A stretch of 64,000 nucleotides of DNA from Hydrogenophaga sp. (GTDB lineage Bacteria; Pseudomonadota; Gammaproteobacteria; Burkholderiales; Burkholderiaceae_C). Of this stretch, positions 33,166 to 42,924 are shown piece by piece. The notes under the pieces are model-generated. The model searched no databases. It worked only from the letters and a program-made list of their open reading frames with translations, and was not told the DNA's origin. Position numbers and translations under genes: made by a program. How positions within the stretch are numbered: position 1 is the stretch's first letter; each line of letters begins with the position of its first letter. The DNA lies in NCBI RefSeq assembly GCF_019264445.1, contig NZ_JAHVAB010000067.1:41841-105840 (forward strand), given 5' to 3'.

Positions 33166-33704
33166 GGCTGCGCTCCCGCCCGGCGCAAACGGTTGAAGCG
33201 ACCCAGTGCGCGCAGCGCAATGGCCAGCGACAGGATCGGCAGCCACATGGAATACCACCATTGGGGAACGCCCAGCCCGGGCGAAATTTCGTCGTAGGCG
33301 TAGTGGTCCCACACCATGCGCACGCTCAAGGTCGCCATCAGCAGGAACAGCAGCACCATGGCCGCTGCGCCCCACAGCGCCAGCAGGTGGCGGCGCCGGG
33401 GCGAGCCGGCATCGGCAAAGAACTCAATGCGGATGTGGCTGTGACGCGCCACGGCCGCAGAGCTGGCCACCAGGGTAAGCACGATCATGAGGAAGATCGA
33501 GAACTCTTCGGTCCAGGCGAACGACTGGTCGGTGAAGTAGCGGGCGATGACGTTGGCAAACGTGATGAGCGCCAGCAACGCCATGGTGATGACGGTGAGC
33601 CAGTCCTCGATGCGCAGGGGCACCCGGGTGCCTTCGTCGACCGGGAGGTCCGGCGTGGCGGCATCGGTGCGCGCGTCGTGGGGGGAGTCGATGGGGTCGG
33701 ACAT
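33162..33704 (-). CDS. TRAP transporter small permease (DctQ)
   Basis: 180 residues with an acidic 30-residue N-terminal tail and four membrane segments. The DctQ signature RYFTDQSFAWTEEFSIFLMIVLTLV is followed by HSHIRIEFF. It is the first gene of the TRAP operon and couples to dctM by a 4-bp overlap. Confidence 0.93.
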   Translation of the reverse strand: MSDPIDSPHDARTDAATPDLPVDEGTRVPLRIEDWLTVITMALLALITFANVIARYFTDQSFAWTEEFSIFLMIVLTLVASSAAVARHSHIRIEFFADAGSPRRRHLLALWGAAAMVLLFLLMATLSVRMVWDHYAYDEISPGLGVPQWWYSMWLPILSLAIALRALGRFNRLRRAGAQP

Positions 33705-33832
33705 GGGATGTAGGACGGCGGGCCGGCGCGACCGGGGCCGTGTCGAAAGAGGCTGGGATCATAGACGTTTTCCCCTTTTGGCCCCTGTCCTGCGGGCGCC
33801 AGCACAACCGCCATCCCGGTGCGCCACGCGCC

Positions 33833-33861
33833 AGAAAAAACGGCACCCGAAGGTGCCGTTG
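33833..33861 (-). terminator. Rho-independent terminator of the DegP-type gene
   Basis: On the minus strand AACGGCACC and GGTGCCGTT pair around a 4-base loop, followed by TTTTTT. It lies 19-47 bp downstream of the protease stop. Confidence 0.85.
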
Positions 33862-33879
33862 TGCGTGGTCAGCGTCGTC

Positions 33880-35355
33880 TCAACCCAGTGGCACGGGCAC
33901 AAAGATCTGGTTGCCATCGCGCTGGATCAGCAGCGCCAGCGACTTCGTCGCCTTGCCCAGCATCGCGCGCACCTGCTCCACGTTCTGCACCTTCGAGCCG
34001 TTGACGGCCAGCAGCACATCACCGGGCTGCACGCCAGCCAGGGCGGCGGGGCCCTGCGCGTCTTCCACCACCAGCCCGCCGTCCACCCCCACCTCACGCC
34101 GCTCCTGCGGCGCCAGGGGGCGCAGGGCCAGGCCCAGGCGGCCCTGGTCGGTCGCCTTCTCGGCGCCGGCGGTCTTCACGGCCTTGGCGGCGGCGTCCCC
34201 GAGTTGTGCCGTGAGCGTGACGGGCTTGCCCTGGCGCCACACGTCCAGCTTCACCTTCTCGCCGGGCAAGGCCTGGCCGATGAGCGCCGGCAGGTCGCCC
34301 GAGCTCACGATGGGCTGGCCTTCCATCTGGCGGATCACATCGCCCACCTGCAGGCCGGCCTGGGCGGCAGGGCTGCCCGGCTCCACGCTGGAGACCAGCG
34401 CGCCCTCTGGCTTGTCGAGCTTGAACGACTCGGCCAGGGTCTGGTTCACCTCCTGCACCGACACGCCCAGCCGCGCATGGCTGGCCTTGCCGTGGGCCAC
34501 GATCTGGTCTTTCACCTTGAGCGCGGTCTCCATGGGAATCGCGAACGACAAGCCCTGGTAACCGCCCGTGTGGCTGTAGATCTGCGAGTTGATGCCCACC
34601 ACCTCGCCGCGCGCATTGAACAGCGGTCCGCCCGAGTTGCCGGGGTTGACCGCCACGTCGGTCTGGATAAAGGGCACGAAGCTGTCGTCGGGCAGCGACC
34701 GGCCCTTGGCGCTCACCACGCCGGCGGTCACGCTGTTCTCAAACCCAAAGGGCGCGCCGATGGCCAGCACCCACTCGCCCACCTTCAGATCTTTCGTGCT
34801 GCCCAGCGGCACCACGGGCAGGTCTTTGGCATCGATGCGCAGCACCGCCACGTCGGTCTTGGGGTCCGAGCCCAGCACCTTGGCCACAAATTCGCGGCGG
34901 TCGGTGAGCTTCACCGTGACGCGCTGCGCGTTGCGCACCACGTGTGCGTTGGTCAACACCAGGCCGTCGGCGCTGATGATGAAGCCAGACCCCTGGCCGC
35001 GCGAGGGCGCCTCGCGCCCACCGCCCTGTCCACCCGGTGGCTGGAAGCGTTTGAAGAATTCGAACAGCGGATCGCTGGGGTCGATGCCTTGCGGGGCGCG
35101 TGTCTGCGCCTGCTGCTCGTCGTCCGCGCCGGCTTTGCCGATGACGCTGATGTTGACCACGGCGGCGCCGTGGCGCTGCGCGATCTGCGAAAAGTCGGGT
35201 ACTGCGGCAGCGGCTACCGGCGCTTGCTGCGTGGCCACGGGCGCCGCCGCGGTGGCGGCTGTCCCCGTGACCAGACCCACGGTGGCACCACCCACAATGC
35301 CTGCAGCCGCCAGAGACAGCACCAGGCGCGATGCGGTGAGAGACAAGGTTTTCAT
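33880..35355 (-). CDS. Do-family periplasmic serine protease (DegP/DegQ/MucD type)
   Basis: 491 residues. A long signal-anchor-like N-terminus (LVLSLAAAGIVGGATVGLV) precedes the trypsin-like domain with H138 (TNAHVV), D168 (KTDVAVL) and S241 (NPGNSGGPLF). The loop PLFEFFKRF is typical of the family. Two PDZ domains follow (about 285-370 and 400-490). It degrades or refolds misfolded envelope proteins. It lies 66 bp downstream of the two-component system genes on the same strand, so envelope-stress control by that system is possible. Confidence 0.95.
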   Translation of the reverse strand: MKTLSLTASRLVLSLAAAGIVGGATVGLVTGTAATAAAPVATQQAPVAAAAVPDFSQIAQRHGAAVVNISVIGKAGADDEQQAQTRAPQGIDPSDPLFEFFKRFQPPGGQGGGREAPSRGQGSGFIISADGLVLTNAHVVRNAQRVTVKLTDRREFVAKVLGSDPKTDVAVLRIDAKDLPVVPLGSTKDLKVGEWVLAIGAPFGFENSVTAGVVSAKGRSLPDDSFVPFIQTDVAVNPGNSGGPLFNARGEVVGINSQIYSHTGGYQGLSFAIPMETALKVKDQIVAHGKASHARLGVSVQEVNQTLAESFKLDKPEGALVSSVEPGSPAAQAGLQVGDVIRQMEGQPIVSSGDLPALIGQALPGEKVKLDVWRQGKPVTLTAQLGDAAAKAVKTAGAEKATDQGRLGLALRPLAPQERREVGVDGGLVVEDAQGPAALAGVQPGDVLLAVNGSKVQNVEQVRAMLGKATKSLALLIQRDGNQIFVPVPLG

Positions 35356-35421
35356 GTGAGCTCCTTCAGCAGGACAGGTTGAACATGTCCGCTACTGTGA
35401 GCCCGCAGAGTTAGACGGTTC

Positions 35422-36756
35422 TTAAAGCGCCGGCAACCGCAGCGACACGCGCAAGCCGCCCAGCCGGCTGGAGTGCTCCAGCGCCAGCGCGGTGCCGTGC
35501 AGCTGTGCAATCGCGCTGGCAATGGCCAGCCCGAGGCCGCTGCCCGTGGCGGTCGAGCCGGGCACGCGGTAAAAGCGGTCGAGCACGCGGGCGCGATCGG
35601 CTTCTGCAATGCCGGGGCCACTGTCTTCCACTGTGAGCACCAGTTTCCCAGGTTCTCGACGGACCGACACATCCACCGTGCCGCCCTCGGGCGTGTACTT
35701 CAGCGCGTTGTCCACCAGATTGGTGAGCAAGATGCGCAGCGGCTCGGCATGGCCCTGTGCGGTTCCCGGGTCGCTGTCGCCGAGCCCCAGGTCGATCTGC
35801 CTGTGCGTGGCGGCAGGCGTGGCTTCGGCCACCACCTGAGCGGCGAGCGCGGCCAGGGCCACCGGCTGCGCCGGTTCACTGGCCGACGGCTGTGCCTGCT
35901 GGCGCGCGAGCGTCAGCAACTGCTCCACCAGCCGCGTGGCGCGGTCGATGCCCGTCAGCAAGCGCTCCACCGCGAGCTGTCGCGTGGCGTCATCGCGCGC
36001 GCGCTGCAGGCCCTGCGCCTGCAGGCGCAGCGCGGCCAGCGGTGAACGCAATTCGTGCGCGGCTTCAGCCACGAAATTCTTCTGCGCGTCAAACGCCTGG
36101 CGCACGCGGCCAAACAGCAGATTGAGCTCGTGCACCAGCGGCCGTATTTCATCCGGCAGGCCTTCCTCCTCCACCTCGGCGAGCTCATCGGCTTCGCGCG
36201 CTGCCACCTGCCGCCGCACCCGCGCCACCGGCGCCAGCGAGGCGCTCACCACCGCCCAGGCCACGAGCATGAGCAAAGGCGCCATCCACGCGATGGGCAG
36301 CACGGTGCGCCAGGCCAGCGCGCGCGCCATGGTTTGCCGCGGGCGCATGTCCTGCGCGACCTGAACCACCTGCGTGCGCGACTGCATCGAATACACGCGG
36401 TACGGCTTGCCATCCACCTCGATGTTGGAAAACCCCAGCACCGCGCGCTGCGGCAAGGCCGCGTTGTTGCCGGACTGGAACACGCGTAGGCCGTCCTGTG
36501 TCCAGACTTGTACAAAGAAGTCGAACGCCTCGGCGGGCAGCGGGGGCTCTTCGCCAGGGGGTGGCGGCAGGCCGGGTGGCACCATGCCCGCGCGCAGGGC
36601 CTGCGCCATTTGCTCCATGTGGTAGTCGAAGATGCCATCGGCCTCGGCGCGCGCCTGGCGATAGACCACCGCCGCCTGCAGGCCCGCCGCGAGCACGATG
36701 GCCAACAGGAGCAGGCCAATGAGGCGGGCGCGCAGCGAGTGCGTGGGCAGCGTCAT
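35422..36756 (-). CDS. Sensor histidine kinase (QseC/PmrB-like)
   Basis: 444 residues from the ATG at 36754-36756, overlapping the response regulator stop (ATGA). TM1 lies at about 10-30 and TM2 at about 165-190, enclosing a periplasmic sensor region with a Pro-rich stretch (PPGLPPPPGEEPP). A HAMP-like linker is followed by the H-box EAAHELRSPLAAL, N-box DNALKYTPEGG, and G-boxes DSGPGIAEADR and GSGLGLAIASA. The signal is unknown. Confidence 0.93.
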   Translation of the reverse strand: MTLPTHSLRARLIGLLLLAIVLAAGLQAAVVYRQARAEADGIFDYHMEQMAQALRAGMVPPGLPPPPGEEPPLPAEAFDFFVQVWTQDGLRVFQSGNNAALPQRAVLGFSNIEVDGKPYRVYSMQSRTQVVQVAQDMRPRQTMARALAWRTVLPIAWMAPLLMLVAWAVVSASLAPVARVRRQVAAREADELAEVEEEGLPDEIRPLVHELNLLFGRVRQAFDAQKNFVAEAAHELRSPLAALRLQAQGLQRARDDATRQLAVERLLTGIDRATRLVEQLLTLARQQAQPSASEPAQPVALAALAAQVVAEATPAATHRQIDLGLGDSDPGTAQGHAEPLRILLTNLVDNALKYTPEGGTVDVSVRREPGKLVLTVEDSGPGIAEADRARVLDRFYRVPGSTATGSGLGLAIASAIAQLHGTALALEHSSRLGGLRVSLRLPAL

Positions 36757-37412
36757 GCCTTGGGCACCATGTAGCCCACGCCGCGCACGTTCTGGATGAC
36801 GCCGGCACCCAGCTTCTTGCGCACGCCGTGGATGTACACCTCCACGGCATTGCTGCTGACGTCGTCCTTCCAGCCGTAGAGTTTTTCTTCCAGCTGGGCG
36901 CGAGACAGCACACGGCCCGGGCGTGCCATGAGCGGCTCCAGCACGGCCCATTCGCGCGCCGAGAGCACCACCGGTTCGCCCTGCACGGACACCTCGCGCG
37001 TGGCGGTGTTGATGGTCACGCCCAGGTGTTCGTAGACCGGCTCGGCACGCCCGGAGGCGCGGCGCAGCAAGGCACGAATGCGCGCCAGCAGCTCGTCCAG
37101 GTCGTAGGGCTTGAGGATGTAGTCGTCGGCCCCGGCGTCCAGGCCCTGCACGCGCTGCTGCACCGAGTCCCGCGCCGTGGCGATGAGCACGGGTACGCGG
37201 TCTTTCCGCGCACGCAGCTCCCGCAACACGTCCAGGCCATCGCGGCGCGGCAGTCCGAGGTCGAGCAGGATGAGGTCGTAGGTTTCGGCCTGCGCGGCGG
37301 TCGCCGCCATGTCGCCGTCGCGCACCCAGTCCACCGCGTAATGCTCGGCGCGCAGCAGGTCGAGCACCGCTTCGCCAATCATGGTGTCGTCTTCCACCAG
37401 CAACAGCCTCAT
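36753..37412 (-). CDS. OmpR-family response regulator (QseB-like)
   Basis: 219 residues. Receiver domain with acidic pocket (VEDD), phospho-acceptor D51 (LLDLGLPRRDG), conserved Thr (IATARD) and Lys (LKPYDLDELLARI). The C-terminal winged helix (LSAREWAVLEPLMARPGRVLSR, NAVEVYIHGVRKKLG) binds DNA. It is the first gene of the pair with the histidine kinase; DegP-type protease follows. Confidence 0.94.
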   Translation of the reverse strand: MRLLLVEDDTMIGEAVLDLLRAEHYAVDWVRDGDMAATAAQAETYDLILLDLGLPRRDGLDVLRELRARKDRVPVLIATARDSVQQRVQGLDAGADDYILKPYDLDELLARIRALLRRASGRAEPVYEHLGVTINTATREVSVQGEPVVLSAREWAVLEPLMARPGRVLSRAQLEEKLYGWKDDVSSNAVEVYIHGVRKKLGAGVIQNVRGVGYMVPKA

Positions 37413-37516
37413 GGGTGTGCGATCTCCAAACCGGTTCGTGGAACGAATGCCCCGGTGGGGCGCCTCAGCGCATGGTGCGGGGCTTCACTTAGGCCGGTCT
37501 TAGGGCCGCCGCTCGC

Positions 37517-38113
37517 TCAGGCGCCGTCGAGCAGTTTCTTCACGTCGGCGGCCAGCGCCGGTGCACCGCTGCCGTAACGGTTGTAGAGGCGAATGCGGCC
37601 TTGCGGGTCGTACACGTAGCTGCCCGCCGAGTGGTCCATCGAGTAGCTCGTGGGCGTAGGGCCGTTGACCTTCTTGTAGTAAATCTTGTAGCTCTTGGCC
37701 ACCTCGGGCAGCGCATCGGGCGCGGCGTACAGGGCCAGGAACGTCGGGTCGAAGTTGGCCATGTACTGCTGCATGATCTCGGGCGTGTCGCGCTCGGGGT
37801 CGATGCTGATGAAGATGCCCTGCAGGCGCTCACCGTCGGGACCGAGCAGGCGCTTGGCTTCGGCGAGTTCGCTCATGGAGGTGGGGCACACATCGGGGCA
37901 CTGGGTGAACCCGAAGAACACCACCACCACCTTGCCCTTGAAATCCGCCAGCGTGCGCAGCTTGCCGTTGTGATCGGTGAGCGAAAAACCCTTGGCGTAG
38001 TCGGCGCCCGTGATGTCGATGCCGGCGAACGCGGCGGGCGCGGCCGCTTTCTCGGAGCAGGCGGCCAGGCCCAGGGTTCCGAGGCTCAGGGCAAGCAGGT
38101 GGCGGCGGTTCAT
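37517..38113 (-). CDS. SCO1/SenC/PrrC copper chaperone for cytochrome oxidase
   Basis: 198 residues from the ATG at 38111-38113. A lipobox (LGLAAC, Cys19) predicts a membrane-anchored lipoprotein. The thioredoxin-like domain carries the copper motif CPDVC (C72, C76) and a later His (SYSMDH). It delivers copper to the CuA site of the oxidase subunit II. It is the last gene of the ctaA-ctaB-SCO string, 10 bp after ctaB. Confidence 0.94.
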   Translation of the reverse strand: MNRRHLLALSLGTLGLAACSEKAAAPAAFAGIDITGADYAKGFSLTDHNGKLRTLADFKGKVVVVFFGFTQCPDVCPTSMSELAEAKRLLGPDGERLQGIFISIDPERDTPEIMQQYMANFDPTFLALYAAPDALPEVAKSYKIYYKKVNGPTPTSYSMDHSAGSYVYDPQGRIRLYNRYGSGAPALAADVKKLLDGA

Positions 38114-38123
38114 GGCAGTGGCC

Positions 38124-39029
38124 TCACAGGTAGTGGTCAATCAACAGCGCCGCAAACAGCAGCGCCAGGTGAATCAGCGAGAAGCGGAAGGTCTTGCGGG
38201 CCAGCGCATCGGAGTAGTTGCGCCACAGCGCAAAGGCATACCCGAAGAAGCCGATGCTCAGTGCCACTGCCACCACCAGGTAGAACCAGCCGCTCATGCG
38301 CATCACGAAGGGCATGAGGCAGGCGGCGAAGAGCACCAGCGTGTAGAGCAGGATCTGCAGGCGCGTGAACTCGGAGCCGTGTGTCACGGGCAGCATCGGC
38401 AGGCCGGACTTGCGGTAGTCCTCGACGCGGTAGAGCGCCAGCGCCCAGAAATGCGGGGGCGTCCAGAGAAAGATGATGAGGAACAGGATCAGCGCCTCGG
38501 GCGACACCACGCCCGTCATGGCCGCCCAGCCGAGCACCGGGGGCATGGCGCCGGAGGCGCCGCCGATCACGATGTTCTGCGGCGTGAGCGGCTTGAGGAT
38601 CACGGTGTAGATCACCGCGTAACCCACGAAGGTGGCAAACGTGAGCCACATCGTCAACGGGTTCACCAGGAAATACAGCACCGCCGACCCGGCAGCGCAC
38701 AGCACAGCCGAAAAGCTCAGCGTGCGCGCATTGGTGAGCTGCCCCTTGGCGGTGGGCCGCCAGGCGGTGCGCTTCATGCGCGCGTCAATGTGCTGCTCGA
38801 CCACGCAGTTGAACGCCGCGGCCGCACCGGCCACCAGCCAGATGCCAAAGCACGCGATGGCGGCCAGCTGCACCTGCGCCCAGCTGGGCACACCCGGCAC
38901 GGCGAGCACCATGCCGATGAGGGCACAGAACACGATGAGCTGGATCACGCGCGGCTTGGTGAGCGCGTGGTACTGGCGCCAGGCGGAGGGCGCGGCAGCT
39001 GCAAGAGAGGGGGTGGAAGCGGAGCTCAT
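38124..39029 (-). CDS. ctaB: Haem O synthase (protohaem IX farnesyltransferase)
   Basis: 301 residues, a UbiA-family membrane enzyme with about nine membrane segments. The active-site loops are [19 protein letters not shown] (Asp-rich motif 1) and [17 protein letters not shown]. It farnesylates haem B to haem O for the aa3 oxidase. Its start overlaps the ctaA stop by 4 bp. Confidence 0.96.
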   Translation of the reverse strand: MSSASTPSLAAAAPSAWRQYHALTKPRVIQLIVFCALIGMVLAVPGVPSWAQVQLAAIACFGIWLVAGAAAAFNCVVEQHIDARMKRTAWRPTAKGQLTNARTLSFSAVLCAAGSAVLYFLVNPLTMWLTFATFVGYAVIYTVILKPLTPQNIVIGGASGAMPPVLGWAAMTGVVSPEALILFLIIFLWTPPHFWALALYRVEDYRKSGLPMLPVTHGSEFTRLQILLYTLVLFAACLMPFVMRMSGWFYLVVAVALSIGFFGYAFALWRNYSDALARKTFRFSLIHLALLFAALLIDHYL

Positions 39030-40195
39030 CGAATCGGATCAGACAAAGGCATGGCACGGGCGCGGGTCGCGGAAGCGGCGTCGCGCAGACGGGCCCGGCG
39101 TGTGCCGAAGAGCGCCCCCGTGAGCACAACCACCATGGCGGCAGCGCCCCCTGTGTGACCCACGGCGGCCAGCAGTGGCCAGTCGAGCACCACATTGGTC
39201 AGGCCGCTGGCGAACTGCCAGGCCGCCAGCAGGAGCAGCGCACGCGCGGTGCCCCGCATGCCGGCGACCGACCACAGGCGCCAGCCCAGCCACACCATGG
39301 CCGCCAGCACGAGGTACGCCATGAGGCGGTGCACGTAATGAATGGCCGTGAGCGCCGGGAACGCGATGGCCTCACCGGCACGGTTCTGTCCGAGCTCACG
39401 CCAGAGCGTGAAGCCCTGGCGAAAGTCCATCGTCGGCCACCAGCTGCCCTGGCAGGTCGGGAACTCGCTGCAGGCCAGCACCGCGTAGTTGGTGCTGACC
39501 CAGCCACCCAGAGCAATCTGCAGCCACACGAGCGCAAACACCGCGCCCAGCGCCCAGCGCAGCCGACCTGGCAATGCCACAGGACCGGGATGCCCCGGCG
39601 CAGCCAGCGCATAACCCACCGACTGCGCGCGCAGCAAGGCGAGCAAGCCCAGCCCGCCTAACAGGTGGAGCGTGACGATGGCGGGAAAAAGCTTCATGGT
39701 GACGGTGAGGGCACCGAATGCACCTTGCAGGCACACCCACACCAGCGTGACCAGCGGCCACACATACGACACGCTCAGGCGCTTGCGCTCGATCCAGCTG
39801 ACGAGCGACAGCACCAGGATCAACACGCCCACCGCCGTGGCGAGGTAGCGGTGGATCATCTCGATCCAGGCCTTGGAGAACGTGACCGGGCCGTGCGGCA
39901 TGGCCTCCTGCGCGGCGGCGATCGACACACTGGCGCCCACCGGGCTGGCACTGCCATAGCAACCCGGCCAGTCGGGGCAGCCCAACCCGGAGTCCGTGAG
40001 GCGGGTGAAAGCGCCAAACAGCACCAGATCGAAAGTCAGGAACAAGGTGATGAGCGTGAGCACGCGCAAGCGCTGCGCGGGCGGCGCGTGGCGGTTGCGC
40101 ACCCACACCCATGCCAGCGGCCCGAGCGCGATCACCACGCCGAGCAGCATGAGGCGCGCGATGGGAGCGAGGTCGTACAGCGGCTGGGTGTCCAT
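39026..40195 (-). CDS. ctaA: Haem A synthase (COX15/CtaA family)
   Basis: 389 residues, eight membrane segments in two four-helix repeats. Haem-ligand helices contain [13 protein letters not shown] and HLLGGL in the first half and [12 protein letters not shown] in the second. [17 protein letters not shown] is the family signature. It oxidises haem O to haem A. It lies one base after the gene at 40197-40874, so the assembly genes form one operon. Confidence 0.96.
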   Translation of the reverse strand: MDTQPLYDLAPIARLMLLGVVIALGPLAWVWVRNRHAPPAQRLRVLTLITLFLTFDLVLFGAFTRLTDSGLGCPDWPGCYGSASPVGASVSIAAAQEAMPHGPVTFSKAWIEMIHRYLATAVGVLILVLSLVSWIERKRLSVSYVWPLVTLVWVCLQGAFGALTVTMKLFPAIVTLHLLGGLGLLALLRAQSVGYALAAPGHPGPVALPGRLRWALGAVFALVWLQIALGGWVSTNYAVLACSEFPTCQGSWWPTMDFRQGFTLWRELGQNRAGEAIAFPALTAIHYVHRLMAYLVLAAMVWLGWRLWSVAGMRGTARALLLLAAWQFASGLTNVVLDWPLLAAVGHTGGAAAMVVVLTGALFGTRRARLRDAASATRARAMPLSDPIR

Positions 40196-40196
40196 G

Positions 40197-40874
40197 TCAG
40201 TTCGCCCTGCCTTCCTTGTCCCAGAAGGCCGAAGCGCGCAGCAGGCGGTCCAGGTCGCGCTTGGCCTGCTTGGGATCGATCTTGGCGGGGAACCGCATCA
40301 TCCAGTTGCCCAGGGGGTCGACCACATACAGGTGGTCTTCCAGCTTTTGCCCCACCGCAGGCTGCAGCCAGCCGGCCAGTGCCTGCGCGTCCACATGCAG
40401 CACCGTGGCAGCGGCTGTGGCCTTGAGCAGGGGTTCTGCGAGCGTCGCGTCACCCGTGCGCAGCCAGACCCAGTCCATGCGCTCCTTTTCGCGCCCCAGC
40501 GTTTCGCGCAGCTGGCGCTGCAACAGCAGGTGCTCCTGGCACGCCGCGTCGCACGCGCTGTCGGCCACGCTGATCAGCAGCCACTGGTCTTTGAGCGAGG
40601 TCAAAGGCACCACTTGCCCTTGTGCGTTGGTGCCACTGAAGGCGGGCAGCGGGCGCTGCGGATCAATCAGTTCACCGTAGTTGCGGCGACCTTCGGGGCG
40701 CACCACGTAGTACATGAAATAGGAGGCGATGACAGGCGCCGCGCACACCAGCATCAGGCCGATCATCTTCCAGCGGCCCGCGCGCGTGCTGGCCACCGCC
40801 TGCGCGCTGGCCTGATCCAGCGGCGGCAGGCTGTGCACGGTCAGGGTCAGGGGTTCATCGGGCGTCTGTGCCAT
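40197..40874 (-). CDS. Membrane protein of the cytochrome oxidase assembly locus
   Basis: 225 residues from the ATG at 40872-40874. One membrane segment near residues 36-58 (MIGLMLVCAAPVIASYFMYYV) is followed by a thioredoxin/SCO-like domain (LISVADSACDAACQEHLLLQRQLR, then VDPLGNWMMRFP). The two Cys are spaced CDAAC, close to the SCO motif CxxxC, so a copper or redox role in oxidase assembly is possible. It overlaps the SURF1 gene by 20 bp. It is a conserved unnamed gene at this place in Burkholderiales, from memory. Confidence 0.8.
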   Translation of the reverse strand: MAQTPDEPLTLTVHSLPPLDQASAQAVASTRAGRWKMIGLMLVCAAPVIASYFMYYVVRPEGRRNYGELIDPQRPLPAFSGTNAQGQVVPLTSLKDQWLLISVADSACDAACQEHLLLQRQLRETLGREKERMDWVWLRTGDATLAEPLLKATAAATVLHVDAQALAGWLQPAVGQKLEDHLYVVDPLGNWMMRFPAKIDPKQAKRDLDRLLRASAFWDKEGRAN

Positions 40875-41595
40875 GGAGTCTGCGCTTTCGGCGGGGGGAG
40901 AGAATTTGGAACCAGAGATACAGCAGGCCTGCAAGGGCGCACAGGGAGAACCATTGGAAGGCGTAGCCGTGGTGCTTGTGCACATCGATCGCCACCAGAG
41001 GCCAATCGCGCAACAGGCCATCGGCCACGGGGTTGGTCTGCAAGACCGACACGGCCAACAGGGGCAAGCCGGTTTCCCGAGCGAACAAGGCAAGGTCGAT
41101 ATTTTGCCGGATCGCCCCCGTGCTCGACTCGCCCAGCTCATATAGCTTGCCCGGCGGGGGGGCCAATCGGCCCTCCAGCTCGACGCGGCCCGCAGGGGTG
41201 GGCACCACTGGCACGCGGCTGCGGTCGGTGAAGTCGCGCGGCACCCAGCCACGCTGCACCAGAACTACCTGCTGGCTGCCTTCCAGTTGCAGCGGCGTGA
41301 CCACGAAGAAGCCCACACGAGTGTTCATCTGGCGGTTGTCCAGGAAGACGGTGCGCTCAGGCATCCAAGTGCCCGTGAGGCGCGCGGGCCGGTGCACGCC
41401 CTGCGTCGCGTCGGCTGCGGCCAGCAGCTCCGTGTTGCTCCACACGGACAACGCACCCCGTTCGTTGATCTGCGTCTGCAGCGCCGTCTTCTGCGCAGCG
41501 CGCTCCAGCTGCCAAAGGCCCAGCGACGCCGTGGCCGCCATGGTGAAGGCGGTGGCCAAGGTCACGATCCAGAATCGAAGGGTGGTTCGTGTCAT
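40855..41595 (-). CDS. SURF1-family cytochrome oxidase biogenesis protein
   Basis: 246 residues from the ATG at 41593-41595. A membrane helix at each end (WIVTLATAFTMAATASLGLWQL and YAFQWFSLCALAGLLYLWF) encloses the SURF1 domain (GTWMPERTVFLDNR, LVQRGWVPRDF, LEGRLAPPP). It assists haem A insertion into subunit I. Its 3' end overlaps the next gene by 20 bp. Confidence 0.93.
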   Translation of the reverse strand: MTRTTLRFWIVTLATAFTMAATASLGLWQLERAAQKTALQTQINERGALSVWSNTELLAAADATQGVHRPARLTGTWMPERTVFLDNRQMNTRVGFFVVTPLQLEGSQQVVLVQRGWVPRDFTDRSRVPVVPTPAGRVELEGRLAPPPGKLYELGESSTGAIRQNIDLALFARETGLPLLAVSVLQTNPVADGLLRDWPLVAIDVHKHHGYAFQWFSLCALAGLLYLWFQILSPRRKRRLHGTDAR

Positions 41596-41655
41596 GCGCT
41601 CGCCATCCAACCCTTCGGCGCGCCCGGTTGCGAGCGCGCGGAGATAATTCGACGC

Positions 41656-41889
41656 ATGAAATATCTGGTCATCGTGGCATTCATCGCCATCATCGGCAGC
41701 CTGGCAGCGGCATTGGTGTACATGATGCGGGGGGGTAGCACGACGGAGGCCGATGGCTCTGCGCGCAAGAACCACATGGCACGTGCGCTGGCCTTTCGGG
41801 TCGGTTTTTCCATTCTGCTCTTTGTGGTGGTTCTGGTCTGCTACCTGATGGGGTGGATCCAGCCCACCGGGTTGCCCCTGAGAGGGTGA
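41656..41889 (+). CDS. Twin-transmembrane protein (DUF2909)
   Basis: 77 residues: two hydrophobic helices (YLVIVAFIAIIGSLAAALVYMM and ALAFRVGFSILLFVVVLVCYL) joined by a polar loop. This matches the DUF2909 small proteins that sit in cytochrome oxidase loci. It is transcribed opposite to its neighbours, diverging from SURF1 60 bp away, and ends at a shared terminator. Function unknown. Confidence 0.8.
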   Translation: MKYLVIVAFIAIIGSLAAALVYMMRGGSTTEADGSARKNHMARALAFRVGFSILLFVVVLVCYLMGWIQPTGLPLRG

Positions 41890-41905
41890 GCTCACAGACG
41901 CCATC

Positions 41906-41938
41906 AACAAAAAAGCGCCGGAAGGCGCTTTTTTGTTG
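41906..41938. terminator. Bidirectional terminator between DUF2909 and coxC
   Basis: AACAAAAAAGCGCC, a GAAG-type loop and GGCGCTTTTTTGTT form a symmetric stem with A- and T-runs on both sides. It serves the plus-strand DUF2909 gene and the minus-strand coxC, whose stops flank it by 16-40 bp. Confidence 0.88.
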
Positions 41939-41976
41939 CGTTCACGCGGGAGGGGCGGATGCACCACCCCCGTCGC

Positions 41977-42858
41977 TCACATCCAGTACACCAGGATGTA
42001 CAGGCCAAGCCAGACCACGTCCACAAAGTGCCAGTACCAGGCGGCGCCTTCGAAACCGAAGTGTCGCTGCGCGGTGAAATGGCCCTTTTGCAAGCGCAGG
42101 GTGATGAACAACAGCATCAGCATGCCCACAAACACGTGGAAGCCGTGGAAACCGGTGAGCATGAAGAAGGTGGATCCAAACACACCCGAGGACAGCTTGA
42201 GGTTCAGGTCGCCGTAGGCGTGCGCATATTCATAGCCCTGAACGAACAGAAACACGATGCCCAGCACCACGGTCATCCACATGAAGGCAATCGTGCGGCT
42301 GCGGTTACCCACCTGCAGGGCATGGTGAGCAATGGTCAGCGTGACGCCCGAGGTCAGCAGCAACGCGGTGTTGATCGTGGGCAACCAGAAGGGACCCATG
42401 GTCTGGAAGGGCTCGACGATGCCGCCGGGCGATGCCGTGGCACCGGCCTGAACGCTGGGCCAAACCGCCGTGAAATCCGGCCAGATCAGCGCGTTTTCAA
42501 TGTTGCCGAGTGCAGGCACCGAGTGGGTGCGCGTCCACCAGAGCGCGGTGAAGAAAGCGCCGAAAAACATCACCTCCGAAAAGATGAACCAGCTCATGCT
42601 CCAGCGGTACGACAGGTCGATCTTGCGGCCATACATGCCGGCCTCACTCTCGTGCACCGAATCGCGGAACCACTGGAACAGCACCACCAGCCAGAACGCG
42701 AGGCCAAAGGCCAGCGAATAGGCGCCCCAGCCCGCACCGTTGATCCACTGACCAGCGCCCAGGATCACGAAGAAAAGACCGATGGCGGCCATGACCGGGT
42801 GGCGCGAGGGGCCTGGGACGTAGTAGTAGGGCGTCGTGCCGTGTGTTGCTGCTGACAT
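41977..42858 (-). CDS. ctaE: Cytochrome c oxidase subunit III
   Basis: 293 residues. The ATG at 42856-42858 is preferred because AGGAG lies 5 bp before it; a GTG 6 bp upstream is too close to that site. Seven membrane segments are visible with WWRTRTHS-type loop 3 (FTALWWTRTHSVPALG), the Glu-containing helix FISEVMFF-like WFIFSEVMFFGAFF, and the C-terminal HFVDVVWLGLYILVYW. It is part of the aa3 oxidase core and the last gene of the coxB-coxA-ctaG string. Confidence 0.96.
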   Translation of the reverse strand: MSAATHGTTPYYYVPGPSRHPVMAAIGLFFVILGAGQWINGAGWGAYSLAFGLAFWLVVLFQWFRDSVHESEAGMYGRKIDLSYRWSMSWFIFSEVMFFGAFFTALWWTRTHSVPALGNIENALIWPDFTAVWPSVQAGATASPGGIVEPFQTMGPFWLPTINTALLLTSGVTLTIAHHALQVGNRSRTIAFMWMTVVLGIVFLFVQGYEYAHAYGDLNLKLSSGVFGSTFFMLTGFHGFHVFVGMLMLLFITLRLQKGHFTAQRHFGFEGAAWYWHFVDVVWLGLYILVYWM

Positions 42859-42924
42859 GCTCACTCCTGTTGTGCTTTCGCTTGTATCTAATGTCTAAAA
42901 ATCAAAAAACGGTGGGCCCACGCC

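Noticed and set aside
31744..33297. A 517-codon plus-strand frame opposite the TRAP genes
   Set aside because: It is His/Gln/Arg-rich and antisense to an unmistakable DctM with conserved membrane motifs.
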